From Betaproteobacteria bacterium (GTDB taxonomy: Bacteria > Pseudomonadota > Gammaproteobacteria > Burkholderiales > SG8-39), in contig QYQC01000213.1 of assembly GCA_007280315.1 (NCBI GenBank), positions 1 through 24,277 on the forward strand: DNA of 24,277 nucleotides, in the 5' to 3' direction. The notes below the pieces were generated by a model that worked only from the letters and a program-made list of their open reading frames with translations, did no database searches and had not been told where the DNA came from. Positions 7,251 to 14,637 of the stretch are shown here, one piece after another. Position numbers and translations under genes: made by a program. How positions within the stretch are numbered: the stretch's first letter is position 1; every line of letters starts with the position of its first letter.

Positions 7251-8042
7251 ATGAGTGCCTTACGCAAAGTTCTGGTAGTAGACGATGACCCGGTGGTCGG
7301 CAGGAGTTTCGACCGGGTTCTTTCTGGCAAGGGCTACGCGGTGATCACCGCAGGCAGCGCACAGGAAGCACTGAACAAACTCGACGCAGAGGACTATGAC
7401 GTCGTGTTCACCGATATCAAAATGCCGGGCATGGGCGGCCTGGAAATGGCTGAGCGCGTCAGGTCACAGCGCCCCTGGCTGCCGGTCGTCATCATTACCG
7501 GCTACGGTTCGCCCGGCAATGAAGCCAGAGCCGAAGCTGCAGGCGTGTCCGGCTTCCTGCGCAAACCCCTTTCGCCGGAAATGATAGAAGGCAGTGCGCA
7601 AAAGGCGATGTCCGAAAAGGACGAAGCAACGCAAAGCGCCGTCGTCGCGCCCGCGGACGACACTCAAGGTTCGGCGCTTGCCGCACCAGGTGCAGTGAAC
7701 AGCATCGCGCGCGTCGTCAAAAATGTCGCCCTGTTCCTGGCGGCACCTTTTGTCGGCCTGGCGTACATCCTCGCCTTTCCCGTTGTCGGTCTGGGCATGC
7801 TTGCCTGGATGGCAATCCAGGCGCAGCGGAAGAAATCCGCAGAGGCGGCAATGCTGAATCCGGCGCCGGCAAAACCGAGCTTCGTCAGAAGCGCCGCGCT
7901 GCTCCTCGCAGCGCCGTTTATCGGGCTCGCATTCATTATCGTAGGCCCGATCGTCGGACTGGCGATGCTGCTCTGGTTCGGCTTGCAGGCATGGGGCAAG
8001 CTCGGGACAAAAGCTATGACCCAGCGCCCGGAAGCTGAGTAG
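7251..8042 (+). CDS. Receiver-domain protein with duplicated C-terminal hydrophobic segments (membrane-associated response regulator)
   Basis: This 263-residue protein has an N-terminal receiver (about 1-125): VLVVDDDPVVGRSF, phospho-acceptor Asp55 in VVFTDIKMPGMGG, VIITGYGSP and Lys105 in FLRKPLSPE. A polar linker (about 125-150) leads to two homologous hydrophobic segments, about 155-192 and 211-248. They share the pattern LLAAPFxGLAxI, then a central Pro, VGLxMLxW and a closing LQA or IQA. A basic or polar link separates them (QRKKSAEAA). Each could be one long membrane helix or a Pro-kinked hairpin. No HTH, enzymatic or known output domain is visible. AAGGAGA precedes the ATG. It is co-transcribed with the preceding receiver and ends before a strong terminator. 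I do not recognise the C-terminal family. Confidence 0.9.
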   Translation: MSALRKVLVVDDDPVVGRSFDRVLSGKGYAVITAGSAQEALNKLDAEDYDVVFTDIKMPGMGGLEMAERVRSQRPWLPVVIITGYGSPGNEARAEAAGVSGFLRKPLSPEMIEGSAQKAMSEKDEATQSAVVAPADDTQGSALAAPGAVNSIARVVKNVALFLAAPFVGLAYILAFPVVGLGMLAWMAIQAQRKKSAEAAMLNPAPAKPSFVRSAALLLAAPFIGLAFIIVGPIVGLAMLLWFGLQAWGKLGTKAMTQRPEAE

Positions 8043-8070
8043 GCACAGCGCACTGATTGCGCAAGGCAGG

Positions 8071-8104
8071 TGCCGGGGGGGCGAAGCCTCCCGGCATTTT
8101 TTTT
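8071..8104 (+). terminator. Strong intrinsic terminator of the two-receiver operon
   Basis: TGCCGGG pairs with CCCGGCA (8071-8077 with 8090-8096). It is extended by GGGC/GCCT with one bulged G and a GAA loop, and T8 (8097-8104) follows on the plus strand. On the minus strand the same hairpin lacks a U tract but lies 28 bases beyond the cytochrome b stop, where it could still slow read-through. Confidence 0.88.
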
Positions 8105-8131
8105 GGATGACGCAGGAGAATGCCGCTTCGG

Positions 8132-8770
8132 TTACCTGGCGTCGCCGTGTTCTTCCTCGATTTCCTCGTACCCGGTAAACATGGATTCGATGTGGGCCAT
8201 GCGCGTGTGGCCGAGGGTCGCGAGGTAGATATGCATGAAAATGAATCCAGAGAAAAATATGAAAATCAGCACATGGGCCGTGTCGACCACCCTTACGCCG
8301 CCAAGCAGGTCGATCATGCCGGAGAAGCGCTTGACGTCCCACAGCAGCACCCCGGTCCAGAATTGAATCGGCACCAGCAGCAGCATGATGACCTGGTAAC
8401 TCATGCTCTGCATCGAGTTGAACTTCTCATAGACGCTGACGTGATGCGGATTCGGTTCGCCCTTGAAAATGCCGTAGCCGTAGTACATGGCCTGGCGAAA
8501 GCTCGCGCGGAAATGCTTCATCGGACTCAATTCGGGGTGATACACGCGGATCTTGTCCGAAAACAGGTAGAACAGCAGCCAGATGAAGAAATTGCCGATG
8601 AGCACAAAACCGATCCAGTCATGCACCACCACCGCCGTACGGAACGACATCAGATCGATCAATCCGATGTAACGTATCTGAAACCCGGTCACGATCATCG
8701 ACACGAACCCGAGCGCATTGATCCAGTGCCAGATCCTGACGGGGAGCGGGTGAACATAGATTCTTTGCAT
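8132..8770 (-). CDS. Diheme cytochrome b, four-helix HydC/PhsC-type membrane subunit
   Basis: This 212-residue integral membrane protein resembles the b-type cytochromes of Ni-Fe hydrogenases, formate dehydrogenases and thiosulfate reductases. Such subunits exchange electrons between periplasmic partners and the quinone pool. Four hydrophobic helices are visible (about 16-34, 46-70, 122-144, 162-186). The expected heme-ligand histidines are His15 in RIWHWINA, His50 in VVHDWIGF, and His166 and His180 in the last helix (DTAHVLIF and FIFMHIY), enough for two b hemes. The C-terminus is acidic and cytoplasmic. It follows the nonaheme cytochrome c gene by 77 bases on the same strand. No catalytic dehydrogenase or reductase subunit is adjacent, so the nonaheme protein is the likely partner. 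Confidence 0.9.
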   Translation of the reverse strand: MQRIYVHPLPVRIWHWINALGFVSMIVTGFQIRYIGLIDLMSFRTAVVVHDWIGFVLIGNFFIWLLFYLFSDKIRVYHPELSPMKHFRASFRQAMYYGYGIFKGEPNPHHVSVYEKFNSMQSMSYQVIMLLLVPIQFWTGVLLWDVKRFSGMIDLLGGVRVVDTAHVLIFIFFSGFIFMHIYLATLGHTRMAHIESMFTGYEEIEEEHGDAR

Positions 8771-8847
8771 CGCGTGGTCCTTCTACTTTGGGGTATCGCC
8801 GTTGGCAGCACGGCGCTGCTTACGGCCCAGTCCTGCGTCCGGGCGTT

Positions 8848-10173
8848 TCAGGAATCTTCCTTCCCGCCAATTCTCTTTGCGTATTTCTTGAACAGCCAGC
8901 GGACTGTCATATGGCCTAGCGGCGCACCGATGCCGCCCAGCACCGCGAGGGCGAGGAGCCAGTCGAGCAACTTGATCCGGGTGCCGCCGATGGCATAAAA
9001 GCCACCCACGGAATCCACCGATATCATGGAGTTCAGAACTTCCGGTTTCGCTCCAGCGCGCACCGGCCTGCCGTCGGGTCCGACGATGGAAACCGTAACG
9101 CTTTGGAACGGATCGGCACCTTGCTGGTGGCACTTGGCGCAATCGCGGATCGCCTGGGCGCTGCGCGTGAGTTGATGCGCCTCGACCCCCGTGCTGACCT
9201 CCAGGCGGCCCCGCAGCGTCGTCTTGTTGTCGATTCCTTCGCGGTTGAAGCCGCGCAGCAGGCTGTGCAAGGCCATCGCGTCCAGGCCGGCGCCTTTCGC
9301 GTCGACCGAGCGCACCCGGCTTTCGAATTCCGGCACGCCCTCTTTTTCAGCCACGCGCTCCTGTGCCACATTGTCATAGAGCCGGAGGTCGACCTTGCGC
9401 TTGGCCGCGGGCGAATGGCAGGCAGGGCACGATACGGCATCGAAATGCTGTTTCGCATTCGGCAGCCATTTCTGATGCGCAGCCAGCACGTCTTGATGAC
9501 ACCCAAGACAGGCGTTTTTCAGCTGGTCTCCCGTAGTCGCCGGGCTCACGTCGTGGGCGTTGTGGCAACTGGAGCAGGCGAGGGTGGCTTGGCCATGCAC
9601 GCTGCTGGCATACGCTTTGAAGATTGGGTCGTGACACTTGCTGCACGGGGCTCCGGTCGATGCCTCGTAGGCGGCCTTGGCCTTCACCGCATGCGGGCTG
9701 TGGCAATCGGTACAGACCGGCGCCCAGGTGTTGCCGTCACGGAAGAGGGAAGCATGAATGCTGCCTTCGTACAGTTTTGATATGGCGGCGTGGCAGGTGT
9801 CGCAGACCTTGGTCCGTTCGATCGAATAGGCGCGGCTGCCGGCGATCTTCGTCTTGATCGGAGGATGGTTCTCGAACGACGTACTGGCATGGCAGACGGC
9901 GCAGCCGATCTTGCTATGCACCGACTTCGCGAACGCCGCTCCGTCCACCTGCAATGAAATCTTGTCCCCGTCCGCCAGTTTCATTTCCAGCCCTTTGGCG
10001 GAATGGCAAGCGAGACATTGCTGATCCAGTTGGGAAAGAGCGCTGTCCGCAGCGCGGGCGCTCATGCTGGTAACAGCAAGCATTGCCAGCGCTATTGCCA
10101 GCCAGGCAGCGATCATCAGGTCCGTGTGAAATGCCGCGCTAGCCGCCGCGCCTACTTTCCGGGAACCGCCCAT
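8848..10173 (-). CDS. Nonaheme cytochrome c with C-terminal membrane anchor
   Basis: This 441-residue exported multiheme cytochrome has a signal sequence with a hydrophobic core at about 20-37 and probable cleavage after SARA. Nine CXXCH motifs begin at Cys53, 91, 124, 154, 177, 200, 222, 249 and 345. The ninth is separated from the others by about 90 residues. A hydrophobic helix at about 400-425 followed by basic residues anchors the protein with its heme part in the periplasm. ATG 10173 is preceded by GGGGG at normal spacing. The gene has its own FNR-type promoter and is followed by the cytochrome b gene. The pair resembles, split in two, the domain layout described for Geobacter CbcL (nine c hemes plus a HydC-type diheme b domain). 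This is an architectural comparison, not demonstrated homology. Confidence 0.93.
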   Translation of the reverse strand: MGGSRKVGAAASAAFHTDLMIAAWLAIALAMLAVTSMSARAADSALSQLDQQCLACHSAKGLEMKLADGDKISLQVDGAAFAKSVHSKIGCAVCHASTSFENHPPIKTKIAGSRAYSIERTKVCDTCHAAISKLYEGSIHASLFRDGNTWAPVCTDCHSPHAVKAKAAYEASTGAPCSKCHDPIFKAYASSVHGQATLACSSCHNAHDVSPATTGDQLKNACLGCHQDVLAAHQKWLPNAKQHFDAVSCPACHSPAAKRKVDLRLYDNVAQERVAEKEGVPEFESRVRSVDAKGAGLDAMALHSLLRGFNREGIDNKTTLRGRLEVSTGVEAHQLTRSAQAIRDCAKCHQQGADPFQSVTVSIVGPDGRPVRAGAKPEVLNSMISVDSVGGFYAIGGTRIKLLDWLLALAVLGGIGAPLGHMTVRWLFKKYAKRIGGKEDS

Positions 10174-10204
10174 TTTTACCCCCAGTCATGCCAATTCTGC
10201 AACT

Positions 10205-10253
10205 TCCGTGAATAGTATGCCGTCGCGACGCGAAGGGGCTTGATCCTGATCAA
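10205..10253 (-). promoter_or_regulatory. FNR/Anr-type class II promoter of the nonaheme cytochrome gene
   Basis: TTGAT-CCTG-ATCAA (10240-10253) is a perfect FNR/Anr consensus box. A -10-like TACTAT lies at 10217-10212, giving a start near 10205. The box centre is then at -41.5, the classical activating position for FNR-family regulators. The leader to ATG 10173 is about 32 nt. CRP-family homologues (FNR, Anr, Dnr) share this box, so the actual regulator and signal (low oxygen or NO) cannot be told from sequence. Confidence 0.75.
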
Positions 10254-10280
10254 ATCAGGGCGCTGCAAAGTCGCTGCTTG

Positions 10281-10315
10281 AGCGCGCGACGGCCGGCGCG
10301 CTTTCCTTCGGGAAA
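10281..10315 (-). terminator. Two adjacent stem-loops after the zinc-ribbon kinase gene
   Basis: On the minus strand, just after the kinase stop, TTTCC-CGAA-GGAAA (10315-10302) is followed by a seven-pair stem AGCGCGC/GCGCGCT with an eight-base loop (10302-10281). No U tract follows, so termination would be Rho-dependent or partial. The FNR box lies immediately downstream, consistent with a separate transcription unit starting there. Confidence 0.4.
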
Positions 10316-10324
10316 CTACGCTTT

Positions 10325-12226
10325 CTACCCGGCCACCGAACGCGGCGTCTGCTCGGTTTCGGATTGGATTTGCATCGGCAAATGAATGACGAACCTTGTT
10401 CCCTTTCCAGGTTCGCTTTCCACGTTGATCGTGCCGCCGTGGTTATCAATGATTCCCCAGGTGATGGCGAGTCCAAGCCCGTTACCATGTTGCCCTTTAG
10501 TGGTGAAAAAAGGCTCGAAGATTCTGGACAGGTCTTCTCTCGATATTCCCTGACCTGAGTCGGATATCGTTACTTCCATGTAATCTCTATGCCCCGCCTG
10601 GTCCACTGCCTGCCACCGTTGCCACACACATTCCGGATTCGTGCAGGCTTCGAACATGCCATGTGACAGCACCTCAAAACAGCAAACCGGGGACCCACAC
10701 TTCGGGCAATTGACATTGGTCTCCATCAACGAGCTGTTGCATTGGGGGCACGAAACCCGCAGCTCCCTGCCCTTCTCAATTCCTATTCCGTATTCGTGCC
10801 TGTGCTTTCCGTAAACGGGATCCAGATTCACGAGACCGACATTGCCATTCGATACGACTTTTACTTTCACGCTCGGCAGTCCGTAAATTCTCAATTCGCT
10901 ATCCATAAGGTCATGACCGTTCGGGCAAACCGCGGCTTTGATCTGCGCCAATCCATGAGGCGAAAGCGAGATCAGTGATGGAACCACCGCAATCCTGCCG
11001 CCGCCTTCTCCGATCGCATCGGCGGCGTTGACAAGCAGGTTGATGATGACTTGCTGAATCTGGTTCGCGTCAACCGTTACTTCCGGCAACGACAGGTCGA
11101 ATCGTGCATCCAGTTCGATTCGCTTGAGCAATAGTTGACTGGCCACCACTTCTATCGCGCTCTTGAGAACCCTGTTGATATCCGCATTGTGCTTTTTCGG
11201 AACAGACTGGCGGGAAAAGTCGAGCAGGCCTTTTACGATTTCCCTGCTACGTATCGTTTCCCTGACTATGACCTCCAGATTTTCCTGCAGCTCGGGATTG
11301 TCTTTTGTCCTTTTGAGAAGAAAGCTGCTGTACGTCAGTACGCCTGTCAATGGATTGTTTATTTCATGTGCGACGCCCGCGGCCAGACGCCCGAGCGAAG
11401 CCATTTTGTCGGCTTGGAATAGTTGCTGCTTTGCGTCCGCCAGGCTCTTGGTCATTTTGTTGAATGACCTTGCGAGCATTCCAAGTTCATCCTTTCCGGC
11501 ATTCTCTATGTTGTAGTCCAGATTGCCCGAACTTACCTGTTTGGTCGCCTTGACCAGTTCGCTGACCGGCTTGCCTATCCACTTTCTGACGAAATAGGCA
11601 AGGGACACGCTCAAAGCGAGAATTGCGATTGCGGCGAACACGATCAATCTGAACTTGCTGTCGCTGATCTGCCGGTCGACATCCCTCAGATCCATCTTGA
11701 TGTCGAGCACTCCCAGCACGGTTTGATCTCTTGTATGTGCATGGCAGGCCGCCCGATAACAGGAGGGCTCGTTGTAAATCGGATTGATCACGGCAAGCGT
11801 TCGGGAGGAATCCGGGCTGATCCTGTAGACGCGCATTCGTTCGTCGATCGGCAGTCGCTGCAACGGCGCATTCGCGGTGTGGCAGGCGTAGCAGCTCTCG
11901 GCGTGCTTATCCACCATCTTCCCGATCGAGTCGCTGCGCGAAGAAAAGGTCACCACGCCATCCTTGTTGAGTATCCGGATCTCCGTGATGCTCGAGTCGT
12001 GCGAGACGGTCTTGATGATCGCATGCACTTCTTCTCGTTTGTTTTCCAGCATGCTGGTGAAGGTGCTGTTCTTGATCGCCTCGCTCAGCTGGTTCGCATG
12101 CATTCCGGCCTGTGCCATCGATGCGTCTGTTTGTGCGCTGATGCTGAGGTAGGCAAACGCGCCAAAAATGAACACCGTAATCGCGCCGACCGCGATTATC
12201 AATCTCAGACCTATTCTGGTAACCAT
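10325..12226 (-). CDS. Periplasmic c-heme sensor histidine kinase with cysteine-rich (zinc-ribbon-like) insertion in the ATPase domain
   Basis: This inner-membrane sensor kinase has 633 residues. Membrane segments near 8-30 and 194-213 flank a periplasmic domain of about 160 residues containing CXXCH (Cys112, Cys115, His116) and CX4CH (Cys156, Cys161, His162), which suggests covalent heme attachment. A HAMP region (about 213-265) follows, then a HisKA domain with His288 in AAGVAHEINNPLTGVL. The HATPase domain has its N box at 397-405 (LLVNAADAI) and G boxes at 556-587 (DSGQGIS, FEPFFTTKG, GNGLGLAI). Between these boxes lies an unusual insertion of about 135 residues with CPNGH (434-438), CPQC (493-496), CPKC (507-510), CC (515-516) and CTNPEC (528-533). 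The start at 12226 has only a weak ribosome site. No partner regulator is adjacent; the activator at 16565 is the best candidate. Confidence 0.92.
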   Translation of the reverse strand: MVTRIGLRLIIAVGAITVFIFGAFAYLSISAQTDASMAQAGMHANQLSEAIKNSTFTSMLENKREEVHAIIKTVSHDSSITEIRILNKDGVVTFSSRSDSIGKMVDKHAESCYACHTANAPLQRLPIDERMRVYRISPDSSRTLAVINPIYNEPSCYRAACHAHTRDQTVLGVLDIKMDLRDVDRQISDSKFRLIVFAAIAILALSVSLAYFVRKWIGKPVSELVKATKQVSSGNLDYNIENAGKDELGMLARSFNKMTKSLADAKQQLFQADKMASLGRLAAGVAHEINNPLTGVLTYSSFLLKRTKDNPELQENLEVIVRETIRSREIVKGLLDFSRQSVPKKHNADINRVLKSAIEVVASQLLLKRIELDARFDLSLPEVTVDANQIQQVIINLLVNAADAIGEGGGRIAVVPSLISLSPHGLAQIKAAVCPNGHDLMDSELRIYGLPSVKVKVVSNGNVGLVNLDPVYGKHRHEYGIGIEKGRELRVSCPQCNSSLMETNVNCPKCGSPVCCFEVLSHGMFEACTNPECVWQRWQAVDQAGHRDYMEVTISDSGQGISREDLSRIFEPFFTTKGQHGNGLGLAITWGIIDNHGGTINVESEPGKGTRFVIHLPMQIQSETEQTPRSVAG

Positions 12227-12339
12227 TCTGTTGAATGTTTCTGGGGACGCTTGGGTTCACAATGCCTGGTTGGCCCTCGACCCAGGGTTCAGGCTGGGCG
12301 CGCGGGCGTTCCGTCGGATCAATCTGAACGCTTCCGCAC

Positions 12340-12501
12340 TCAGCGTCTGATCGTGGCGTTCTTTTTTCCAGGAACCGGGTCCTTCCGTTCGGGGCCGGCG
12401 AGGTACTTGATCAGGAGTACGCCGAGCACGAGGAAGGAAAGCAGCAGAAGGTATGCCAAGCCCTTTGTTTCAAAGATATTGATGTAACTGTAGTACTCCA
12501 T
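12340..12501 (-). CDS. Small single-span membrane protein, 53 residues, unrecognised
   Basis: The frame starts at ATG 12501 with GAGGAG five bases upstream, 14 bases after the HybB-like stop, so it is translated as part of the same operon. It reads MEYYSYINIFETKGLAYLLL at the N-terminus. One strong membrane helix spans about 15-36 (ending VLLIKYLAG), and a short basic or polar C-terminal tail follows (PERKDPVPGKKN). The length, placement and strong ribosome site argue that it is real rather than noise. It may be an accessory or assembly subunit of the HybA/HybB-like complex. A longer in-frame start exists 18 codons upstream but would overlap the HybB-like gene and lacks a better ribosome site. 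I do not recognise a family. Confidence 0.78.
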   Translation of the reverse strand: MEYYSYINIFETKGLAYLLLLSFLVLGVLLIKYLAGPERKDPVPGKKNATIRR

Positions 12502-12515
12502 CACGGCTCCTCGCC

Positions 12516-13712
12516 CTATTCCTTGCTGAAAACCGACATGCGCGTGACTATCCATCTGAAAACCCAGACTTCTACGAAGACCACCATCAGGGTCACCACA
12601 ATTTCCTGCCAGGACGGATAGTATTTATCCACCACATACCAGTTGTAGGCAATCAGGCAGACGTTCTGCCTGTTGAGAATTACGCCCAACACAGTCATAG
12701 CGGCAGCCGTTCGAATGACTCCGAATTTCTTGTTTCTGACCCCATAGGCGAACATAAAGCAAGGTATCAGTACGAAACCGATCACCTCAACAAGATACCA
12801 GTAGCCCCAGGACGTGTTGATCAGCTTCCATTTTTCGCCATGCATGAAAATGAATGCGAGGAAGAAGTAATAGACAAACATGGTAATGGCTGCACCCTTG
12901 CCAAGGCCAAGAATGATGTCGTCGTGCGAATGGTGCGTTTTCTGGCCAATGAGGTTGCTAAAGACTTTGCCGCTGATCGTTCCCTCGAATATCACCATGG
13001 CCAGTCCGCCGAAAATGCTTGATACGAAGTACAGGAGTGGAATGTATTCCGAGTACCAGAGCGGATGGATTTTAGGCTTGGCCATCAAGAACATCGCGCC
13101 GATGCCGGATTGATGGAGCATGGACAGGGTAATCCCGACAATCACGGTCCCGAGCGTCAAACTGGTGAGAAATTTCCGCAGCCTTTCCCAATGCGCCCAT
13201 TCAGCGATGGTTGGCGCAAACTCCAGAAACAAGGCGCCCGTGTAAAGCAGGAAATGCCAGGCAACAAGAAACAGAACCGAGTTGTATCCGAATGAGTTGC
13301 CGATGATCGGGTTGATTATGTGCCAGGGCCTTCCCAGATCCAGCAGCAAGGCCCCCGAGTAGAAGACATAGGCCAGTAGCCCGTTTAGGATGGTTACCTT
13401 GAGAATTGAATGATATTTTTCCAATCGGAGCACATAGACAACGAAACAGATTACATAGGCGCCGCCGGCGAGGGCAACCCCGGTCATTACGTCAAAGCCG
13501 ATCCAGAATCCAAACGGGTATTGCTGGGAAAGATTGGTAACTGATCCTAGTCCCTGGGTAAAGCGAAAATACAGAATGACGAGACCGGCTGCTATGATTG
13601 GAATGGAAATGACATTGAAAGGCGTAAGCCATTTGCCCCGCGGTTTCAATTCCTGCAGGAAGAATCGCGCAAATCTGACGACCTCATTGGCGGGGACAGC
13701 TGCAGTATTCAT
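12516..13712 (-). CDS. HybB/NrfD-family integral membrane quinone-interacting subunit
   Basis: This polytopic membrane protein of 398 residues has about ten hydrophobic helices. It belongs to the NrfD/PsrC/HybB superfamily, which exchanges electrons or protons between the quinone pool and a periplasmic ferredoxin-like partner. The HybB-like signature is LSMLHQSGIGAMFLM followed by KIHPLWYSEYIPLLYFVSS; LLLDLGRPWHIINP and FIFMHGEKW are also conserved in style. I chose ATG 13712, which overlaps the stop of the HybA-like gene (ATGA), rather than a GTG eight codons upstream. No b-heme ligands are claimed. Its gene follows the ferredoxin gene as in hybA-hybB, but no hydrogenase large or small subunit is present. 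The DNA is clearly AT-richer than the flanking genes. Confidence 0.93.
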   Translation of the reverse strand: MNTAAVPANEVVRFARFFLQELKPRGKWLTPFNVISIPIIAAGLVILYFRFTQGLGSVTNLSQQYPFGFWIGFDVMTGVALAGGAYVICFVVYVLRLEKYHSILKVTILNGLLAYVFYSGALLLDLGRPWHIINPIIGNSFGYNSVLFLVAWHFLLYTGALFLEFAPTIAEWAHWERLRKFLTSLTLGTVIVGITLSMLHQSGIGAMFLMAKPKIHPLWYSEYIPLLYFVSSIFGGLAMVIFEGTISGKVFSNLIGQKTHHSHDDIILGLGKGAAITMFVYYFFLAFIFMHGEKWKLINTSWGYWYLVEVIGFVLIPCFMFAYGVRNKKFGVIRTAAAMTVLGVILNRQNVCLIAYNWYVVDKYYPSWQEIVVTLMVVFVEVWVFRWIVTRMSVFSKE

Positions 13713-14593
13713 TTGTCGACCCCCGCTTCTGTCCACTTCTGCTCGTCACTCACTTCGTCCTTCCTGTCGGTCAGCATATTCAATGCCAACAGGAACGCGG
13801 GTACGCCAAATTCGATCAGCGGAATGGAAATCAGGAATTCTCTGGTGTATTCGGGGTACGGCGTTGTACCGAGGTCGGTTCTGAATCCGATCTGTTCGAA
13901 CGGCACAGCGGACAGATATAGCCAGCCGGTTCCTCCTGCTTCGTTCTCTCCATAGATGTGATGCACGTACTTGTCGGGATGGCCATATACCCGATGACGT
14001 GCAATTTCCATCAACTCTCTCTTCCGGCCGAACATCAGGGTGTCTGTGGGGCAGGACTCGACGCAGGCGGGCTTTTTCCCTTCCTGCAATCGTTCGTAGC
14101 ACATGGTGCATTTCATGATTCTCGGGTTCCATCCGGAATACTCGAATTTCGGAATATCGAAAGGACAGGAAATCATGCAAAATCTGCACCCCATGCATTT
14201 GTCTCCATTCCAGGTAACCGGCCCCTCCTTGGTCTTGAGCATTGCGTTCACAAGACATGCCGCCGCGCAGGCCGGCTGCCAGCAGTGCAGGCAGTTTTTC
14301 TTGACGAACACCGCCCCCTTTGCGGTTTCGAAGCGATTTACCACGGTGTATTGCTTTTCGCTTGTATCTCGGATCTTCTCCAGAGCGTTGTCGTTCTTTG
14401 TATCCGGCACGAAGTTCTTCTGCGCTTCCGAACAAGCCACCTCGCAGGATCTGCACCCGATGCACCGGGTCGTGTCGACGAGAACACCGACGAATTCCTT
14501 CGGCTCCCGTGCGCTGTCCGCCTTGATGTTGAGATTGGGTATGCCGCCTGCAGCTACAGTCGCCGAGGCCACGAAGAACTGTCGTCTGTCCAC
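13709..14593 (-). CDS. HybA-like periplasmic ferredoxin with four [4Fe-4S] sites, Tat signal and C-terminal anchor
   Basis: This 294-residue iron-sulfur protein wires a periplasmic redox partner to its HybB/NrfD-like membrane subunit. It begins MDRRQFFVASATVAAGG, a twin-arginine-like signal. Four cysteine sets are complete: Cys44/47/50/54, Cys101/104/109/113, Cys133/136/139/143 and Cys162/165/177/181. A hydrophobic helix near 253-273 anchors the C-terminus, as in HybA. The start codon is GTG with TAGGA upstream, 44 bases after the pentaheme cytochrome gene. The stop overlaps the next gene by four bases, so the pair is translationally coupled. Clusters 1 and 4 next to the cytochrome and membrane subunits would make a continuous electron wire (inference). 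DmsB or NrfC are alternatives, but the C-terminal anchor favours the HybA type. Confidence 0.94.
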   Translation of the reverse strand: MDRRQFFVASATVAAGGIPNLNIKADSAREPKEFVGVLVDTTRCIGCRSCEVACSEAQKNFVPDTKNDNALEKIRDTSEKQYTVVNRFETAKGAVFVKKNCLHCWQPACAAACLVNAMLKTKEGPVTWNGDKCMGCRFCMISCPFDIPKFEYSGWNPRIMKCTMCYERLQEGKKPACVESCPTDTLMFGRKRELMEIARHRVYGHPDKYVHHIYGENEAGGTGWLYLSAVPFEQIGFRTDLGTTPYPEYTREFLISIPLIEFGVPAFLLALNMLTDRKDEVSDEQKWTEAGVDK

Positions 14594-14637
14594 GATTGAT
14601 CCTATCTAGACACGGTGCATCGATTTCGCATGATCGA

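Noticed and set aside
8771..8847. GCAGC-N5-GCTGC stem between the nonaheme cytochrome and cytochrome b genes as a terminator.
   Set aside because: It is only five pairs, has no U tract, and lies inside what is most likely a two-gene operon.
10198..10213. Sigma-54-like sequence TTCACGGAAGTTGCA on the minus strand before the nonaheme cytochrome gene.
   Set aside because: It keeps CACG-N4-TTGCA but lacks the essential GG of the -24 element, and the FNR box/-10 arrangement explains the promoter.
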